DNA of 64,000 bases from Phoenix dactylifera. Lineage: Eukaryota > Streptophyta > Magnoliopsida > Arecales > Arecaceae. Below, in pieces: positions 12,804 to 24,476 of the stretch (its first letter is position 1; each line of letters begins with the position of its first letter). The position numbers were made by a program, and so were the translations under genes. Under the pieces are notes generated by a model that saw only the letters and a program-made list of their open reading frames with translations, did no database searches and was not told where the DNA came from. Location: NCBI RefSeq assembly GCF_009389715.1, contig NC_052393.1, forward strand, positions 3,596,001 to 3,660,000, read 5' to 3'.

Positions 12804-14298
12804 AGTGGTATGAGAGCCGAGGATGTGTGGGTGTGGAGATATTGTGAGAGTAGATGGAGAATTCTTCGGATACCATGATGAACTTAGTGTTTCTAATTAT
12901 TCTATTTGGAAGCCTATGATGGAGGATATCATTTACTGTAAGGATTTACATGAGCCCATTAAAGGTGCTAATGCTAAGCCAAAAGACATTAGTGATAGTG
13001 ACTAGAAGAAGATGCACAGGAAAGCTATTGGGTATATTAGATAGTGGATTGATCTTAGTGTGTTCCATTTTGTATCTCAAGAGACAGATGCCTACAGCCT
13101 TTAGATGAAGTTAGAGGGTCTCTATGAGAGGAAGACAGCCCAAAACAAAGCCCTTGCAATTAGGAGGCTTGTGAATTTGAAGCTGAAAGAGGGAAGATCT
13201 GCTGCTGAGCATTTGAATGAGTTCCAAGACTTGGTGAATCAATTGGCCACAATAAAGATAGTGCTAGATGATGAGTTGCCGGCATTATGCATGTTGAGTT
13301 CATTGCTTGACAGTTGGGAGATTTTGATGGTGTCACTTAGCAACTCTGCTTCTGATGGGATGCTACAACTTACTCTGGTAAAAGATAGCTTGTTTAATGA
13401 AGAAACAAGAATAAGAGATATGGATAAGGACAGTGCACAAGCTCTTGTTACAGAAAATAGGAGAAGAGGTAAGAGTACATATTTTAAGGGGCGCGGCACT
13501 TCTAGAAGTCAGTCTAGTGCAAGAGAAAAAATCGAGTGCTTCTACTGCAATAAAGAGGGTCATATGAAGAAACACTACAAATCTTGCAAAAAAAAATTGA
13601 AAGAGAAAAACAATCAGAAGAAGGCCAACAATGAAAATTATTTCGGTAACAAGAGATGGAAACTAACGAGGGGGTCAATGGTATTTGCTAGAGGAAAGCT
13701 CTGTTGCACACTTTACAAAATACAAGTAAAGTTGTGCGGTGGTACAGTGAATATTACGGAAGATGATGCTTTACTTGATATGTGGCACAGACGGCTGGCT
13801 CACATGAGTGAGAAGGGATTACAGATTTTGGGAAGGAAGTCCCTCATTCCTTTCCATACAGGTATGTCATTGAATCCCTGTGATTATTGTTTACTTGGCA
13901 AACATCATATAATTTCTTTTCAAAAAGCCTCTAATAGAAAATCCAATATATTAGATTTGGTATATTCTGATGTGTGTGGTCCCATTGAAGTGGAGTCTTT
14001 AGCTGGACGCAAATATTTTGTTACCTTTATTGATGATGCTTCACGAAAAGTGTGCATTTATGTTTTAAGAACAAAAGACTAGGTATTTCAATGCTTCAAA
14101 CAGTTTGATGTCTTGGTGGAGAGAGAAACAGAAAAGCAATTGAAATGTCTTCATACAGATAATGGAGGTGAGTACACATCTAATGAGTTTGAGAATTACT
14201 GCTCAGAGCATGGTATTAAACATGAGAAGATAGTTCCTGGTACCCCACAGCATAATAGTATTGCAGAGAGGATGAATCACACCATTGTAGAAAATAAA
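12118..14298 (+). mobile_element. Ty1/copia relic in copy A (front part only)
   Basis: Fossil Ty1/copia element, plus strand, truncated and heavily broken. Its 5' LTR is 12118-12803, followed by an initiator-Met-type primer-binding site (TGGTATGAGAGC). Then come Gag remains (about 12820-13600) with a CCHC knuckle near 13540, and the integrase zinc-finger and core region (about 13780-14298). No 3' LTR follows; the element ends abruptly at the duplication breakpoint. It sits at exactly the same LINE position as the copy-B element (after CTCAT), so both derive from one insertion older than the duplication. The domain order and knuckle suggest the Tork/Tnt1-type branch, with moderate confidence. 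Confidence 0.85.
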
Positions 14299-14912
14299 AA
14301 ATTATCTAGCAGTGTAACGTGACGGCGCAATTTTGGGCTCTTTGATTGGACTTTCAAGAGATCTATGTACGTTATGATTGTCCCAGTTCTTGGGCTATCT
14401 ATCGATAGCCCAATCTTAAATTGGCCTACAGCACTTCACATAATTAAATACTTATTACTATTTCTTGGCCAAGCGCCTAAGATTTGTCCCATATCTCAAA
14501 ATTAAGCTCCCTTTTTCTTAATTTCCTCTCATGCAGAGAGCTGCTTGAAGCTACATTCATGCTAATGCTAAAGACGGCGAACCAGGTTAAGTGTTGTCTT
14601 TAGCATTAGCATTAGCATTGCTGTCTTCAACTTGTTGAGACCAGATTAATATTGTCCAAAAGGATTCCAACTCTTAACGCACAGCAAACCATCTCTAGAG
14701 AGGCAAGTGAAGAAGTACCTTCTATTATTTCAGCTCTGAGAAAGCCAATCAACTTTAACACGACGGACAGATGACAAACTCAACGAAGACCAACACAAAC
14801 AGACTTGCAATACGTTACATAATGAAGATCTGAAATTAAACTGGAAGGAAGCAGTAAACTGATCGATTCATGGTCACTAGTAGATGACTTCCCTTATCGA
14901 TCCATCCACTAA
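14299..14912. other. Non-coding DNA downstream of the O-methyltransferase, with a hairpin
   Basis: No gene seen. It includes the 3' untranslated side of the minus-strand O-methyltransferase. A perfect 16-bp inverted repeat lies at 14560-14575 and 14596-14611 (TGCTAATGCTAAAGAC and its complement) with a 20-nt loop; the right arm runs on into extra ATTAGC repeats. Confidence 0.6.
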
Positions 14913-16636
14913 TCAATGATAAACCTCCATAACCGATCGCAAGCCTAATGCTGGTATGATTTTGTAGTTGGTAAAACCTGCATCAGTGAAAATATTTTTC
15001 CATTCACCTTCATTCCTTTGCTTCCCTGCGGTGTGGACCATCATGTGCATGTCAAAGAGCAGCTGCGTTTCCACCAACTCCGGACGGCCAATATCGAAGT
15101 CGACTACCATTTCGATAATAATCACCTTCCCCCCTTCTTCTTTGGATGGAACAGCCTCCTTGCATCGTTTCAGTATCTTTACGCACTCCTCATCACTCCA
15201 ATCATGCAGGACCCACTGCAAACATTGACGACAAGAAGTAAGACGAACTGCAAGACTGGACGTTATCAAATACATGGTCATGCTTTTACAAGGACAGTTT
15301 AGCTGCCCAAAGAGCTCTGCCAGCTTTGGGTACTTCAGCTTTATCACGACATAAATCAAGACCACCCACTAGGTGGGGTAATGATGCAAGCCATGATTTA
15401 GCATGCGATTGATTCTCTAATGTCTTTTAATCACCATGAGCAGATTGACTATGAGAATACTGTAATTTTATAAGGAAACTTAAAGTTCTCCGAGGTCCAA
15501 ACTTCTCAAACACACAAACTGATGCCGGAAATAATTCTAGATTGTCAAATCCAAACGTGATAAATTCAGGGGATTCACGTTAATCTGCAAGCAGATCATA
15601 TCAAAATTCAGATATTTAATAAAAATATCAAGTTTATAACTGTTTTAGCTTCTTCTTTTTTAACATAGGATGTGACAACCATATCAAAGTTATGATCCTT
15701 CTATCCTCCATCCGAATCTTTAACAAACTACTGTAATTAAGTTTATAACGAGTACTATGGCGTCGAACTGAGCTACTATATATGTATACACCAAGTGAAA
15801 ACTAGCTAGACCCGGAGTATATATACCTTGAGCAGCACCGCATCAGCAGGAGGAACATACTGAAACATGTCTCCCGCGACAAGCTGGACCGTCTCGCTCG
15901 CTTCCGAGCTTGCTACGACGTAAGGCAGCTCAAGGACGGTGCATTTGACCTGTGGATAGGCCTCGGCGATGGCCCGGGCCATCGCGCCCGTCCCACCACC
16001 AACATCCACCAGCGACCTCAGGCCCCGGAAGACCTCGGCGCACTCCTCGACGACCAGTTTGGCCACGAACCGAGCGTCGCTGGCCATCCCTTCGTTAAAG
16101 AAGCTGTTGAAGCCTGGGCTCTGGCTGGTGGCCTCCACAATACCCCTTTCAGGCGCTGCCTCAAAGGGAGTGGCGGCGGACACCTTGTCTTGCTTGAACC
16201 AGCTACTGAGGTGATGCCATGGGTTGAGAAACATTTGGTCCAGCATCAGGAGAAGGGACGAGGAGATGTTCGCATCCTTCTCCTTGACAAGGAGAGCAGA
16301 CGCGGTGGTGGGGATGTACAACTCTTCGTCGTCGTGGTCCTGACTGTTTCCATCGCGCTTTCGAGCGAAGAATCCCGAGAACACCAGGAGGCGCATGAGG
16401 CGGCGCAAGTCATCGTTTCTGATGGGGGGAATGGATAGTTTGGTGGCTAGCTCGAGGAGGGAGATTGGCTTGCCATGGGCGTGGATGATGTCTGCTATGC
16501 CGAGCTCCACGGCACACTTGAGGGACATGGAGTTTATGAAGCTAAATATGTGGTTCCAACCAAGAGCTTGAGCCTTCAAGAGCTCCAAAGATTGACATTC
16601 TCCATCCAAGGATTCCATCACGCTCGCAGTACTCAT
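14913..16636 (-). CDS. Plant S-adenosylmethionine O-methyltransferase (COMT-like family), two exons
   Basis: Transfers a methyl group from S-adenosylmethionine to a hydroxyl of a phenolic small molecule in the cytosol; the exact substrate cannot be read from sequence. Exon 1 is 16636-15827 and exon 2 is 15215-14913, with a 611-bp GT-AG intron in phase 0. This gives 370 residues, the normal family length. The N-terminal dimerisation domain covers roughly residues 20-120. The SAM-binding motif LVDVGGGTG is at 209-217. The catalytic base is His274 in WVLHDW, encoded at the start of exon 2. The conserved C-terminus reads GLRSVMEVYH. The start at 16636 is a true ATG in the expected dimerisation-domain context. 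No frame damage is seen. Relatives are annotated as resveratrol-, orcinol- or flavonoid-type O-methyltransferases. The gene lies alone between two copies of a segmental duplication, and a MITE sits about 480 bp upstream of the start. Confidence 0.93.
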
Positions 16637-16688
16637 TTTCCAGGCTCCGAGTCTCTAATGGATTTGCTACTTGCTAATCTGCCACTAG

Positions 16689-16696
16689 TATAAATA
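16689..16696 (-). promoter_or_regulatory. Possible TATA element of the O-methyltransferase
   Basis: Minus-strand TATTTATA, about 53 bp before the ATG. It would imply a very short 5' leader, so it is only a candidate. Confidence 0.35.
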
Positions 16697-17118
16697 GATC
16701 TTTAGGGTGGCAGCGTCCCAATTTTAGCAGCACTTCTTACACGCTAGATCATAAAATAAGAACAGTATGGAAACGTGAAAATTTCCGAGTTTTAGTTTAT
16801 TATCAATCTTCTCGGTGGCGGACCCTGCTGTCGGCGGACCGTATTCTCCTTTTCCATGCGATTGCAGTGTAATCGACATCGTACCCGCAGAAGCTGCCCG
16901 AATGTAGCGATCTCAGTCACTAGTCCGGACGTGTCCTTGACGCCTCTCAGTCACGGGGCCATGGCTAGCTTCCATGCTATAACGCCAATTAATTCTACGT
17001 TTTTCACCAATTTCTTGGGTCGACGTGTCATGGCTTGATGTTTCTCAGTGCCATGTATTTGATTGAGAAACTTAGCGTCACTTTGTTAGAATTTAATTTA
17101 ATATTATGCAAACTTTTA

Positions 17119-17581
17119 GGGCCCGTTTGGTTCGCGGAAAAAAAAAAAAAAAAGTGTGGTCAACAGAAAAACAATAAAATGCCTCTTGTTTGGTTGGAGT
17201 TTTCAAAGAAGAGAGATAGAAAAGTTGTATTTTCATGGGAATATGATTCTCACATTTAATGGAAAAGTCTTTCCCATAAGAAACATGGGAGGCGGCAATC
17301 ACTTCATTTTTTATTTTTTCCCAAAAAGATCCTTCAACATTAAAGAAGCATTAAAGGAGCATTAAAAATCTAATTTTTATTAAGGGTATAATAGAAATTA
17401 TATATAACTTTCTCAGAAAAGTGGATGATCAACCAAATATAAGTATTCCGAAAATCTGTCACTTTTTCATGGTTAACCAAACATGTCAAAATTATTTTTC
17501 TAGACATCCTTTTTCTAGGAATCTGCTTCTCAGGAATCATATTTTTAGAAAAAAAAATCTTTCCGCGAACCAAATAAATTG
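17119..17581. mobile_element. Tourist-like (PIF/Harbinger) MITE
   Basis: 463-bp non-coding element flanked by TTA at 17116-17118 and 17582-17584. The ends share an inverted TTTGGTTCGCGGAAA stretch; the left end starts GGGCCCGTTTGG, a form common in Tourist-like MITEs, and the outermost bases of the right end have diverged. The interior also has partly inverted sequence. It lies 480-945 bp upstream of the O-methyltransferase start and just outside the left edge of duplication copy B. Confidence 0.65.
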
Positions 17582-19827
17582 TTAGAGTTGCCAACCATTC
17601 CACCTACTTATTATACAAATAAAAAAAAACCTTCAATAGCCGTGCATGACGTGCATTATGCAGCCGTGCATCCATCCATCACAGCCGCTCATTAATTTTT
17701 GTGGCAGTACTCGTGTAGGTCTTTCTCCCAAAAGAAAGGGTGACTCGTGAAGGCTAAGAAAGGGTGCAGAGGCGTGAAACTCGTGAAGGTGTTGTCGGGG
17801 TTGGCGACGGGCCAAATATTTTGCTATCGAACGGACGTGCTTGCGATGCGGTATGAGACCCTGTCCCCACCATGTCACAGGTGATGCGCTGATGACGTAC
17901 GTGACACAATAATTGGCATTCCGAAACGGAGAATTTATGGCCTACACAGCATACACGCGTGACAATGCACTCCACCAACCAAAGCCGTATTCATCAAACA
18001 CTCATCTTGACATATAATTATAGTAAAAAAATATGTGGATGGCCCCATAGTACATACCCCATATATACATATAGCTATTAAATTTTTTTCACATTTGCAT
18101 AATAAGTAGGTAAAATCATTACCAACTCTAAAATATAGCATGACATTTAATTAAATAGTAACAAATTGGATTAGATACGCATCTCCTTGATGGAACTCAA
18201 ACCGAATCTCTCTTTCTCTCATTGTGTTTGTTATACTAGTAAGAGGTTTTAACTCTAGAGGAGTGTCAAGGGGATGACCCATGCATCTAAGACAACTATT
18301 GTAAATTCTATTTTGGCTTTTAAATTGAAAAATTTTAATCGGGGTTTTAATCGAGTGACAGATGAGATTTGGACTTTTAGAAAGGTGTCACAATCTTGTC
18401 GGATATTTAGATTTGAAATAAGATTAAGAAAGATTCTGGATTAAAAAAAATATGGTGAGGAAGTAGGACTGATGTTGGATATATTTCTTTTAGGCTATGA
18501 TTATTCTTATCAGAAGGATATTTGACCTTAGTTATCTGGACTGTGAGTTACCTCTACTCCTGGTGTTTTATCATATACATGATTTGATTTATAATTATTA
18601 TCTACAATTTAAATAATGAAAATTATCTATAAATATGTTATATGCTATATATAAAAATGATTTTTAAAATACTGGATCAAGTATGGCATGATTTACCTCC
18701 ACATGAACCAACTTTGTTACATTGATAATTGGTGCTGTACATGTTATATATTGATTTTGTTACTCTCTAGTACGACTATGATCATACAAGTTCAGGATCC
18801 GGTCTTCTTCCAAGCGATCACTGACACATGCCAATTGATGATGTGTTGTAGTTGGAAGTTAGTTTTCTTTCAGATCTAGCTAGTCGGGGCTGATCATTAG
18901 CACATACTAATATAATGAAAGCATATTTTTCTGTATGATTTCGGAGTTGATTACCTTCTAGACCTTTAGTGGGATGATCGCTAGCGTTAGTGCATGATTG
19001 ATGGATGGCATGTTATAGCTAGGATCTAGTCTTTTTTGAGGCTTGCCACGAGTTGATCATAGCTATAGTCATAAAGGCTAGAAGAGTAACAATCGATGGT
19101 CCATATCTATGTTGATTAGGAAATTTATTTTGGTTAGATACATTAAATATCTTAAAATCTATATTTGATAGGCATGCTCTATATCATGCATTAATTAGCA
19201 CGCTTTTATTTGTGATTGAAAATCTTGTACTATGAAAAATTATATTTCATGCATGACATGCTTAATTTGATTAGAGATATTGGTAACTTGCTGAGCCAGC
19301 TCACTATCTCTCACTTGGGACTGAACAAATAGGAGCTTAGGATCTGGAAAACACATGTTAGCTTTTCAGTTGAATGAGTAAATTTGTTTGGACATTTGTA
19401 TGAAATTCCTTTATTGGTTTCTTGACATTATAGACTCTCTCTTTTAAATAATTACATTAGATTAATTGTTCCTTTTGCTACCACTGCCTAAGTTGGAATA
19501 ATTTTACGTACATATATGTATATACATATGTGGAAATTATGGAAAGAACACAATGCTAAGATTTTCAATTTTGAAGCCAAATCAAGTTAGTTGTTAACCT
19601 CTAAGATCATTAAATGATGGTTTGTTTGGTTTTCTGTCATTGATATCAAGTTTGAATCAGTTGTTTCATGTTTCATGCTCTGTTTTTACTGCTTTTGTAA
19701 GTTGTATTTCATGTCTCTACTATATTTAAGGCCTGCCAAGTTCCTTCCATTGTTGGTGGATGAGACATAATTAGCATTTATTAAGGGGAGGTCTAGTATC
19801 GAGAACTTCCTTTGCGCATATGAGATG
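17582..19827. other. Non-coding AT-rich stretch of copy B
   Basis: Counterpart of 780-3210 in copy A without the 1064-1489 insertion. No gene seen. LINE reverse-transcriptase coding similarity begins near 19730 (the AFIKGRS block is near 19770). Confidence 0.6.
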
Positions 19828-20435
19828 TGTTACGGGGGGTTTCCCGAATTTAGTCCCACATCGACCGTGTAGCGGGAAGGTCTGTGCCATATAATGGGGG
19901 GCTCAATAACCCTTCCCATAGGAGGCGCCTTTTGTGGGGCAAAACCGTAAGGCGTCGTGAGGAGGGCTCCGGGTACGCTCGACCCCCGAATCGGACCCAA
20001 AGCGGACAATACCTTCTGGGGGACACTTTCTCTTCCGTTGCTCAGATCGGTGGGGACTCTGCTGGTGACGGGGTGCAAATCCCGCATCAGATGGCGCTAG
20101 AAGGAGGGCCTCGGCCCTCCGCCTATCCAGTAAGGAGCCGACCCGGGCACAGGACCTCCTCGCTGGGGAGCTGTGTTACGGGGGGTTCCCCGAATTTAGT
20201 CTCACATCGACCGTGTAGCGGGAAGGTCTGTGCCATATAATGGGGGGCTCAATAACCCTTCCCTTAGGAGGCGCCTTTTGTGGGGCAAAACCGTGAGGCG
20301 CCGTGAGGAGGGCTCCGGGTACGCTCGACCCCTGAATCGGACCCAAAGCGGACAATACCTTCTGGGGGACACTTTCTCTTCTGCTGCTCGGATCGGTGGG
20401 GACTCTGCTGGTGACGGGGTGCAAATCCCGCATCA
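19828..20435. mobile_element. TRIM: miniature LTR element of 608 bp
   Basis: Two 262-bp LTRs (19828-20089 and 20174-20435), each running from TGTTACGGGG to CCGCATCA, enclose only 84 bp. The flanks are AGATG at 823-827 of the 19 kb block (19823-19827) and AGATA at 20436-20440, a 5-bp target duplication with one change. Copy A has the empty site near 3230. It has no coding capacity. The LTRs differ at roughly ten positions (about 4%), so the insertion is not very recent. Its LTR includes the AAGCGGACAATACC type of motif seen in plant TRIM and SMART LTRs. It depends on other elements for movement. Confidence 0.85.
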
Positions 20436-21244
20436 AGATACATTGCTTATTGCAATAAATCTAGCATAAATGTGTCTTATGTAAACTTGATTTTGAAAAA
20501 GCGTGAAATTTCTATTAGATGTGCTTCAGAGTAACGGTTTCTCACCAAAATGGACTGAATGGATCGGTTCCTTGCAGCCATCGGCCTCAATAGTAGTAAT
20601 AGTGAATAGAATCCCGGGAAAATGGATCGAGTGCAAGCAGAGACTATGACCTGGCGACTCTCTCTCCTCAACTCTGTTTATTTTGATGATTGACATGCTT
20701 TCCAGAATCCTCAAGCAAGTCGAATTAAATGGCATCATTGAAGGTATTAGATCTAAACCTAGTTTTTCAAATCTGAGAAGCCTTTATTTTGCAGATGATA
20801 CCCTCCTCTTCTGTGGCAGAAGAAAAGAGCGTCGTGGCTATCAAAACAGTGTTGCTTAGGTTTTAACAAGCTTCTAGACTCAGAATCACCTTTCACAAAA
20901 GCGCCATAATGCGTATGAACATGGGAAGTGATGAAGCTAAACACTTGGCCACCCTTCTGAATTGTAAAAGATGTACCTTTGGCTTCATTATCTTGGTCCT
21001 CCATTCAGTGACAGGAAGCTTTCAAAACAAAGCTGGATGCCTCTTACTGGAAGAATTACTTCAACACTTGCATCTTGGAACTCAAAATAATTGACAACTC
21101 TATTGTCCTACTTTATGTCTGTCTTCAAACTCCTCCAACGGGTGGTGAACAGAATGAACCAAATTAGGAGGGCATTCTTATGGAAGGGCACATATTCTAT
21201 CTCCAGCTTTAACTGCCTTGTTAACTAGGATTGTGTGTGCAGAG

Positions 21245-22262
21245 TGTAACAACCCAGGACCTCACCCAAAATGGCTAGCCGGAATGTATTATTTGGGTTC
21301 CTTGATCCTGTATAAGTACCCAAGATCTACCCAGCGAATAACCGATGTGGGACTAAACGCACGCCGGTCTCACATACTCCCCTCGTTCAAGCCCTGACGT
21401 CCTCGTCAGGCTAAGGGTTCAAATCTATTCAAATCTAATCACAAACACCGCGATTGGCCCGTGGTTAGCCCCAATAGATTCGTGCTGCAGTGTCCCCTAC
21501 TCCACATAAGTTATGGGCCGGGTCCACTCTGATACCATTTGTAACAACCCAGGACCTCATCCAAAATGGTTAGCCGGAAGTTATTATTTGGGTTCCTTGA
21601 TCCTGTATAAGTATCCAAGATCTATCCAGCGAATAACCGATATGGGACTAAACACACGCCCGCACGAATCCTCACATACTTCCCCGTTTAAGCCCTGACG
21701 TCCTCGTCAGGCTAAGGGTTCAAATCCATTCAAATCTAATCACAAACACCACGATAGGTCCGTGGTCAACTCCAATGGATCCGTGCTGCAGTGTCCCCTA
21801 ATCCATATAAGTTATGGGCCGGGTCCACTCTGATACCATTTGTAACAACCCAGGACCTCACCCAAAATGGCTAGCCGGAAGGTATTATTTGGGTTCCTTG
21901 ATCATGTATAAGTACCCAAGATCTACCCAGCGAATAACCGATGTGGGACTAAACACACGCCCGTCTCACATACTCCCCTCGTTCAAGTCCTGACATCCTC
22001 GTCAGGCTAAGGGTTCAAATCTATTCAAATCTAATCACAAACACCACGATTGGCCCGTGGTCAGCCCCAATAGATCCGTGCTGCAGTGTCCCCTAGTCCA
22101 CATAAGTTATGGGCCGGGTCCGCTCTGATACCATTTGTAACAACCTAGGATCTCACCCAAAATGGCTAGCCGGAAGTTATTATTTGGGTTCCTTAATCCT
22201 GTATAAGTACCCAAGATCTACCCAGCGAATAACCGATATGGGACTAAACACACGCCCGCACA
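21245..22262 (-). mobile_element. TRIM array: four LTRs and three internal segments
   Basis: LTR copies start at 21245, 21540, 21841 and 22136 (spacing 295, 301 and 295). Each is about 130 bp, from TGTAACAACC to about CACA, and adjoining internal segments are about 165 bp. Read on the minus strand, each LTR is followed after two bases by TGGTATCAGAG, an initiator-Met primer-binding site, and preceded by the purine tract GAACGAGGGGAGTA. This is the layout of a 420-bp TRIM multiplied by recombination between LTRs. The site is empty in copy A, where GCAGAGACAAG is continuous (near 4030). AGAG occurs on both sides of the array, though the right border could be off by a few bases. Confidence 0.85.
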
Positions 22263-22549
22263 TATAGAGACAAGAAGGAAGGAGGGATATGCATCAAAAA
22301 TACCAATGATCTAACTCATCATTGTTAGCTAAATGGGCATGGAAGCTTATCAAAGGTCCAGAAGCAACATGGAGCAGCAAAACAAAGAATGCATACTATG
22401 CAAAATGGAAGTTAGGTATTAGAGTAAGAAAAATATTTATGAGAATTTCACCTATCTGAAGCACCTTAGCAAGGACTTTTAAGGCTGCGTGGAATTGCAC
22501 CGCTCTCAAATTGGGGAATAGGGAGAACATCAGATTTTGGGAGGATGCT

Positions 22550-22807
22550 ATAGAGTATATGATCAGTAGTTTTACTGAAGTCTCCTTACTCCCTTAGGAG
22601 TTGCAGGAGATGTATTTTTATATTGGAATGTTTTGTAATTGATTACAGAGAAGATTAGTATACTCCTAAGATCAAGGTAAGTTAGAACAATTCGAGAACA
22701 GCTTAGTTAGTAGCTGGGAGTAGTTGTAAACAACTCGGTTGTTCACTGAAACCTCCCAGGATCTTTCTCAAGGCGGAGGTGACAGTAACGGTGTAACAGC
22801 CTCAATA
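22550..22807. mobile_element. Unclassified 258-bp insertion with 6-bp target duplication
   Basis: Splits the LINE relic and is absent from copy A. GATGCT stands on both sides (22544-22549 and 22808-22813). No terminal inverted repeats, poly(A) or coding frame are seen. It may be a small LTR fragment or solo LTR, but the ends are not TG...CA. Confidence 0.55.
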
Positions 22808-23040
22808 GATGCTTGGGCTGGCTCTACCCCTATAGCATCCTTATTTGTTGAGCTTTATAAAAGAGCGGCGAAAATTAATGCCTCCGTAGCATCTCACTCG
22901 AGTTGGAAGAAACAAAAATGGCATATAAAGCTTTATGGTTCACTATCCCTCTTGAAATCTAAGCAACTTGAGACTCTTCTCCAACTTTTGGACTCTATTA
23001 GACCTTCTAGACCATCAGATTTTCCGGTAGGGAAGCTCAT

Positions 23041-23698
23041 TGTAAGTGGGTCCAGCCCACTTGAGGAGGCCCAATAGCCCACTAGGGCTTGACCTCTCTT
23101 GTTTTTGCAGGACAACATGACGTGAGCGCGTGAAGGAAAACAAAAGGAGGCGCGGCAACAGTAGGGCTGCGGCAGAGAAACAAAAAATAAGAGGAGCTGC
23201 AGTGAAAAAGAAGAAGAAGAAAAAAAAAAAAGAGAAAGAGCGGCGGAACAGAAAAGGGAGTTGTTCTTAATAAATTGAGTTTCTATCTAATAGTTGTATT
23301 AGATATTATAGGAAGTTGTAGTATATATTATTAAGGATCTCATTCCATTCTTGGGTTCATCACATTGTGGTGGTTTCGATGAGATCATTGTTACTCTTAA
23401 GAAGATGATATTGGGGATTTTCTAATTTGTTGAGAACTCAAGTTTTGGGCATAAACTTGAGTATCATAAACTCTATATTCATTATAGTGGATTGATCGAA
23501 TTTGCCCCATGTTTTTTTCGCTTTAAATTAGAGGATTTTTCCGCATAAATTTAGTGTGGTCTCTTTATGCTTCAGATAGGGACAAAGTTTTCTTTATGCT
23601 CTTCAAGTATTTGATATATTACCTGTGTGAATATTACTTTTAGTTAGTTTTAGTTTTGGCTTAGTTTTTTCCGCAATATCCTTGTTTTGGCCCTAACA
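23041..23698 (+). repeat. 5' LTR of the copy-B copia element
   Basis: TGTAAGTGGG to CCCTAACA, followed by a degenerate initiator-Met primer-binding site. Confidence 0.85.
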
Positions 23699-24476
23699 AG
23701 TGGTTTGAGAGCCGAGGTTGTGTGGATGTGGAGATATTGTGGGAGTAGATGGAGAATTCTTCGGGTACCATGATGAAACTTAGTGTTCCAATTATTCTAT
23801 TTGGAAGTCTATGATGGAGGATATTCTTTACTGTAAGGATTTATATGAGCCTATTGAAGGTGCTAATGCTAAGCCAAAAGACATTAGTGACAGTGACTGG
23901 AAGAAAATGCACGGGGAAGCTATTGGGTATATCAGATAGTGGATTGATCTCAGTATGTTCCATCATGTATCTCAAGAGATAGATGCCTACAGTCTTTGGA
24001 GGAAAGTTAGAGGGTCTCTATGAGAGGAAGACGGCCCAAAACAAAGCCTTTGCAATTAGGAGGCTTGTGAATTTGAAGCCGAAAGAGGGAAGATCTGTTG
24101 CTGAGCATTTGAGTGAGTTCCATGACTTGGTGAATTAGTTGACCACAATGAAGATAGTGCTAGATGATGAGTTGCAGGCATTATTGTTGTTGAGTTCATT
24201 GCCTGATAGTTGGGAGACTTTGGTGGTGTCACTTAGCAACTCTGCTCCGATGGGTGCTACAACTTACTCTGGTAAAAATAGCTTGTTTAATGAAGTAACA
24301 AGAAGAAGAGACATGCGTAAGGATAGTACACAGGCTCTTGTTACAGAACATAGGGGATTTGGTAAGAGCAGAGATTTTAAGGGGCACGGCACTTCCAGAA
24401 GTCAGTCTAGTGCAAAAAAACAAATCAAGTGCTTCTACTATAATAAAGAGGGTCATATGAAAAAATATTGCAAGGC

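Larger units (their letters stand above)
780..14298. repeat. Segmental duplication, copy A
   Basis: This block matches 17740-25955 in the same orientation. Shared content in the same order is: a GC-balanced stretch at 780-1060, AT-rich DNA at 1490-3110, a LINE reverse-transcriptase relic at 3115-4487 and 12075-12117, and the first part of a Ty1/copia element. Copy A alone carries the insertion at 1064-1489 and the Ty3/gypsy element at 4488-12074. Similarity to copy B stops near 14298 inside the copia element, where unrelated DNA downstream of the O-methyltransferase begins. The left edge is set approximately, just after the LINE poly(A). Confidence 0.85.
20436..23040 (+). pseudogene. LINE ORF2 reverse-transcriptase relic, copy B (middle part)
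   Basis: Counterpart of 3240-4487 plus 12075-12117. It shows the KGFSPKWTEWIG block near 20525-20560, the FADDTLLFC block near 20790-20815 and the DAWAGSTP block near 22812. It is interrupted by the TRIM array (21245-22262) and a 258-bp insertion (22550-22807), then by the copia element at 23041. Several stops and frame changes show it is dead. The rest resumes at 28931. Confidence 0.8.

Noticed and set aside
14320-14912. Missing 3' part of the copy-A copia element
   Set aside because: The sequence after about 14298 does not match the copy-B element or any of its LTRs.
19828-20435. Tandem duplication of a host sequence
   Set aside because: TG...CA ends, equal 262-bp repeats, a target duplication and the empty site in copy A fit a TRIM instead.
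21245-22262. CRISPR array or satellite
   Set aside because: Units are about 295-301 bp, carry primer-binding sites and purine tracts in fixed places, and the genome is a plant's; a TRIM array explains it.
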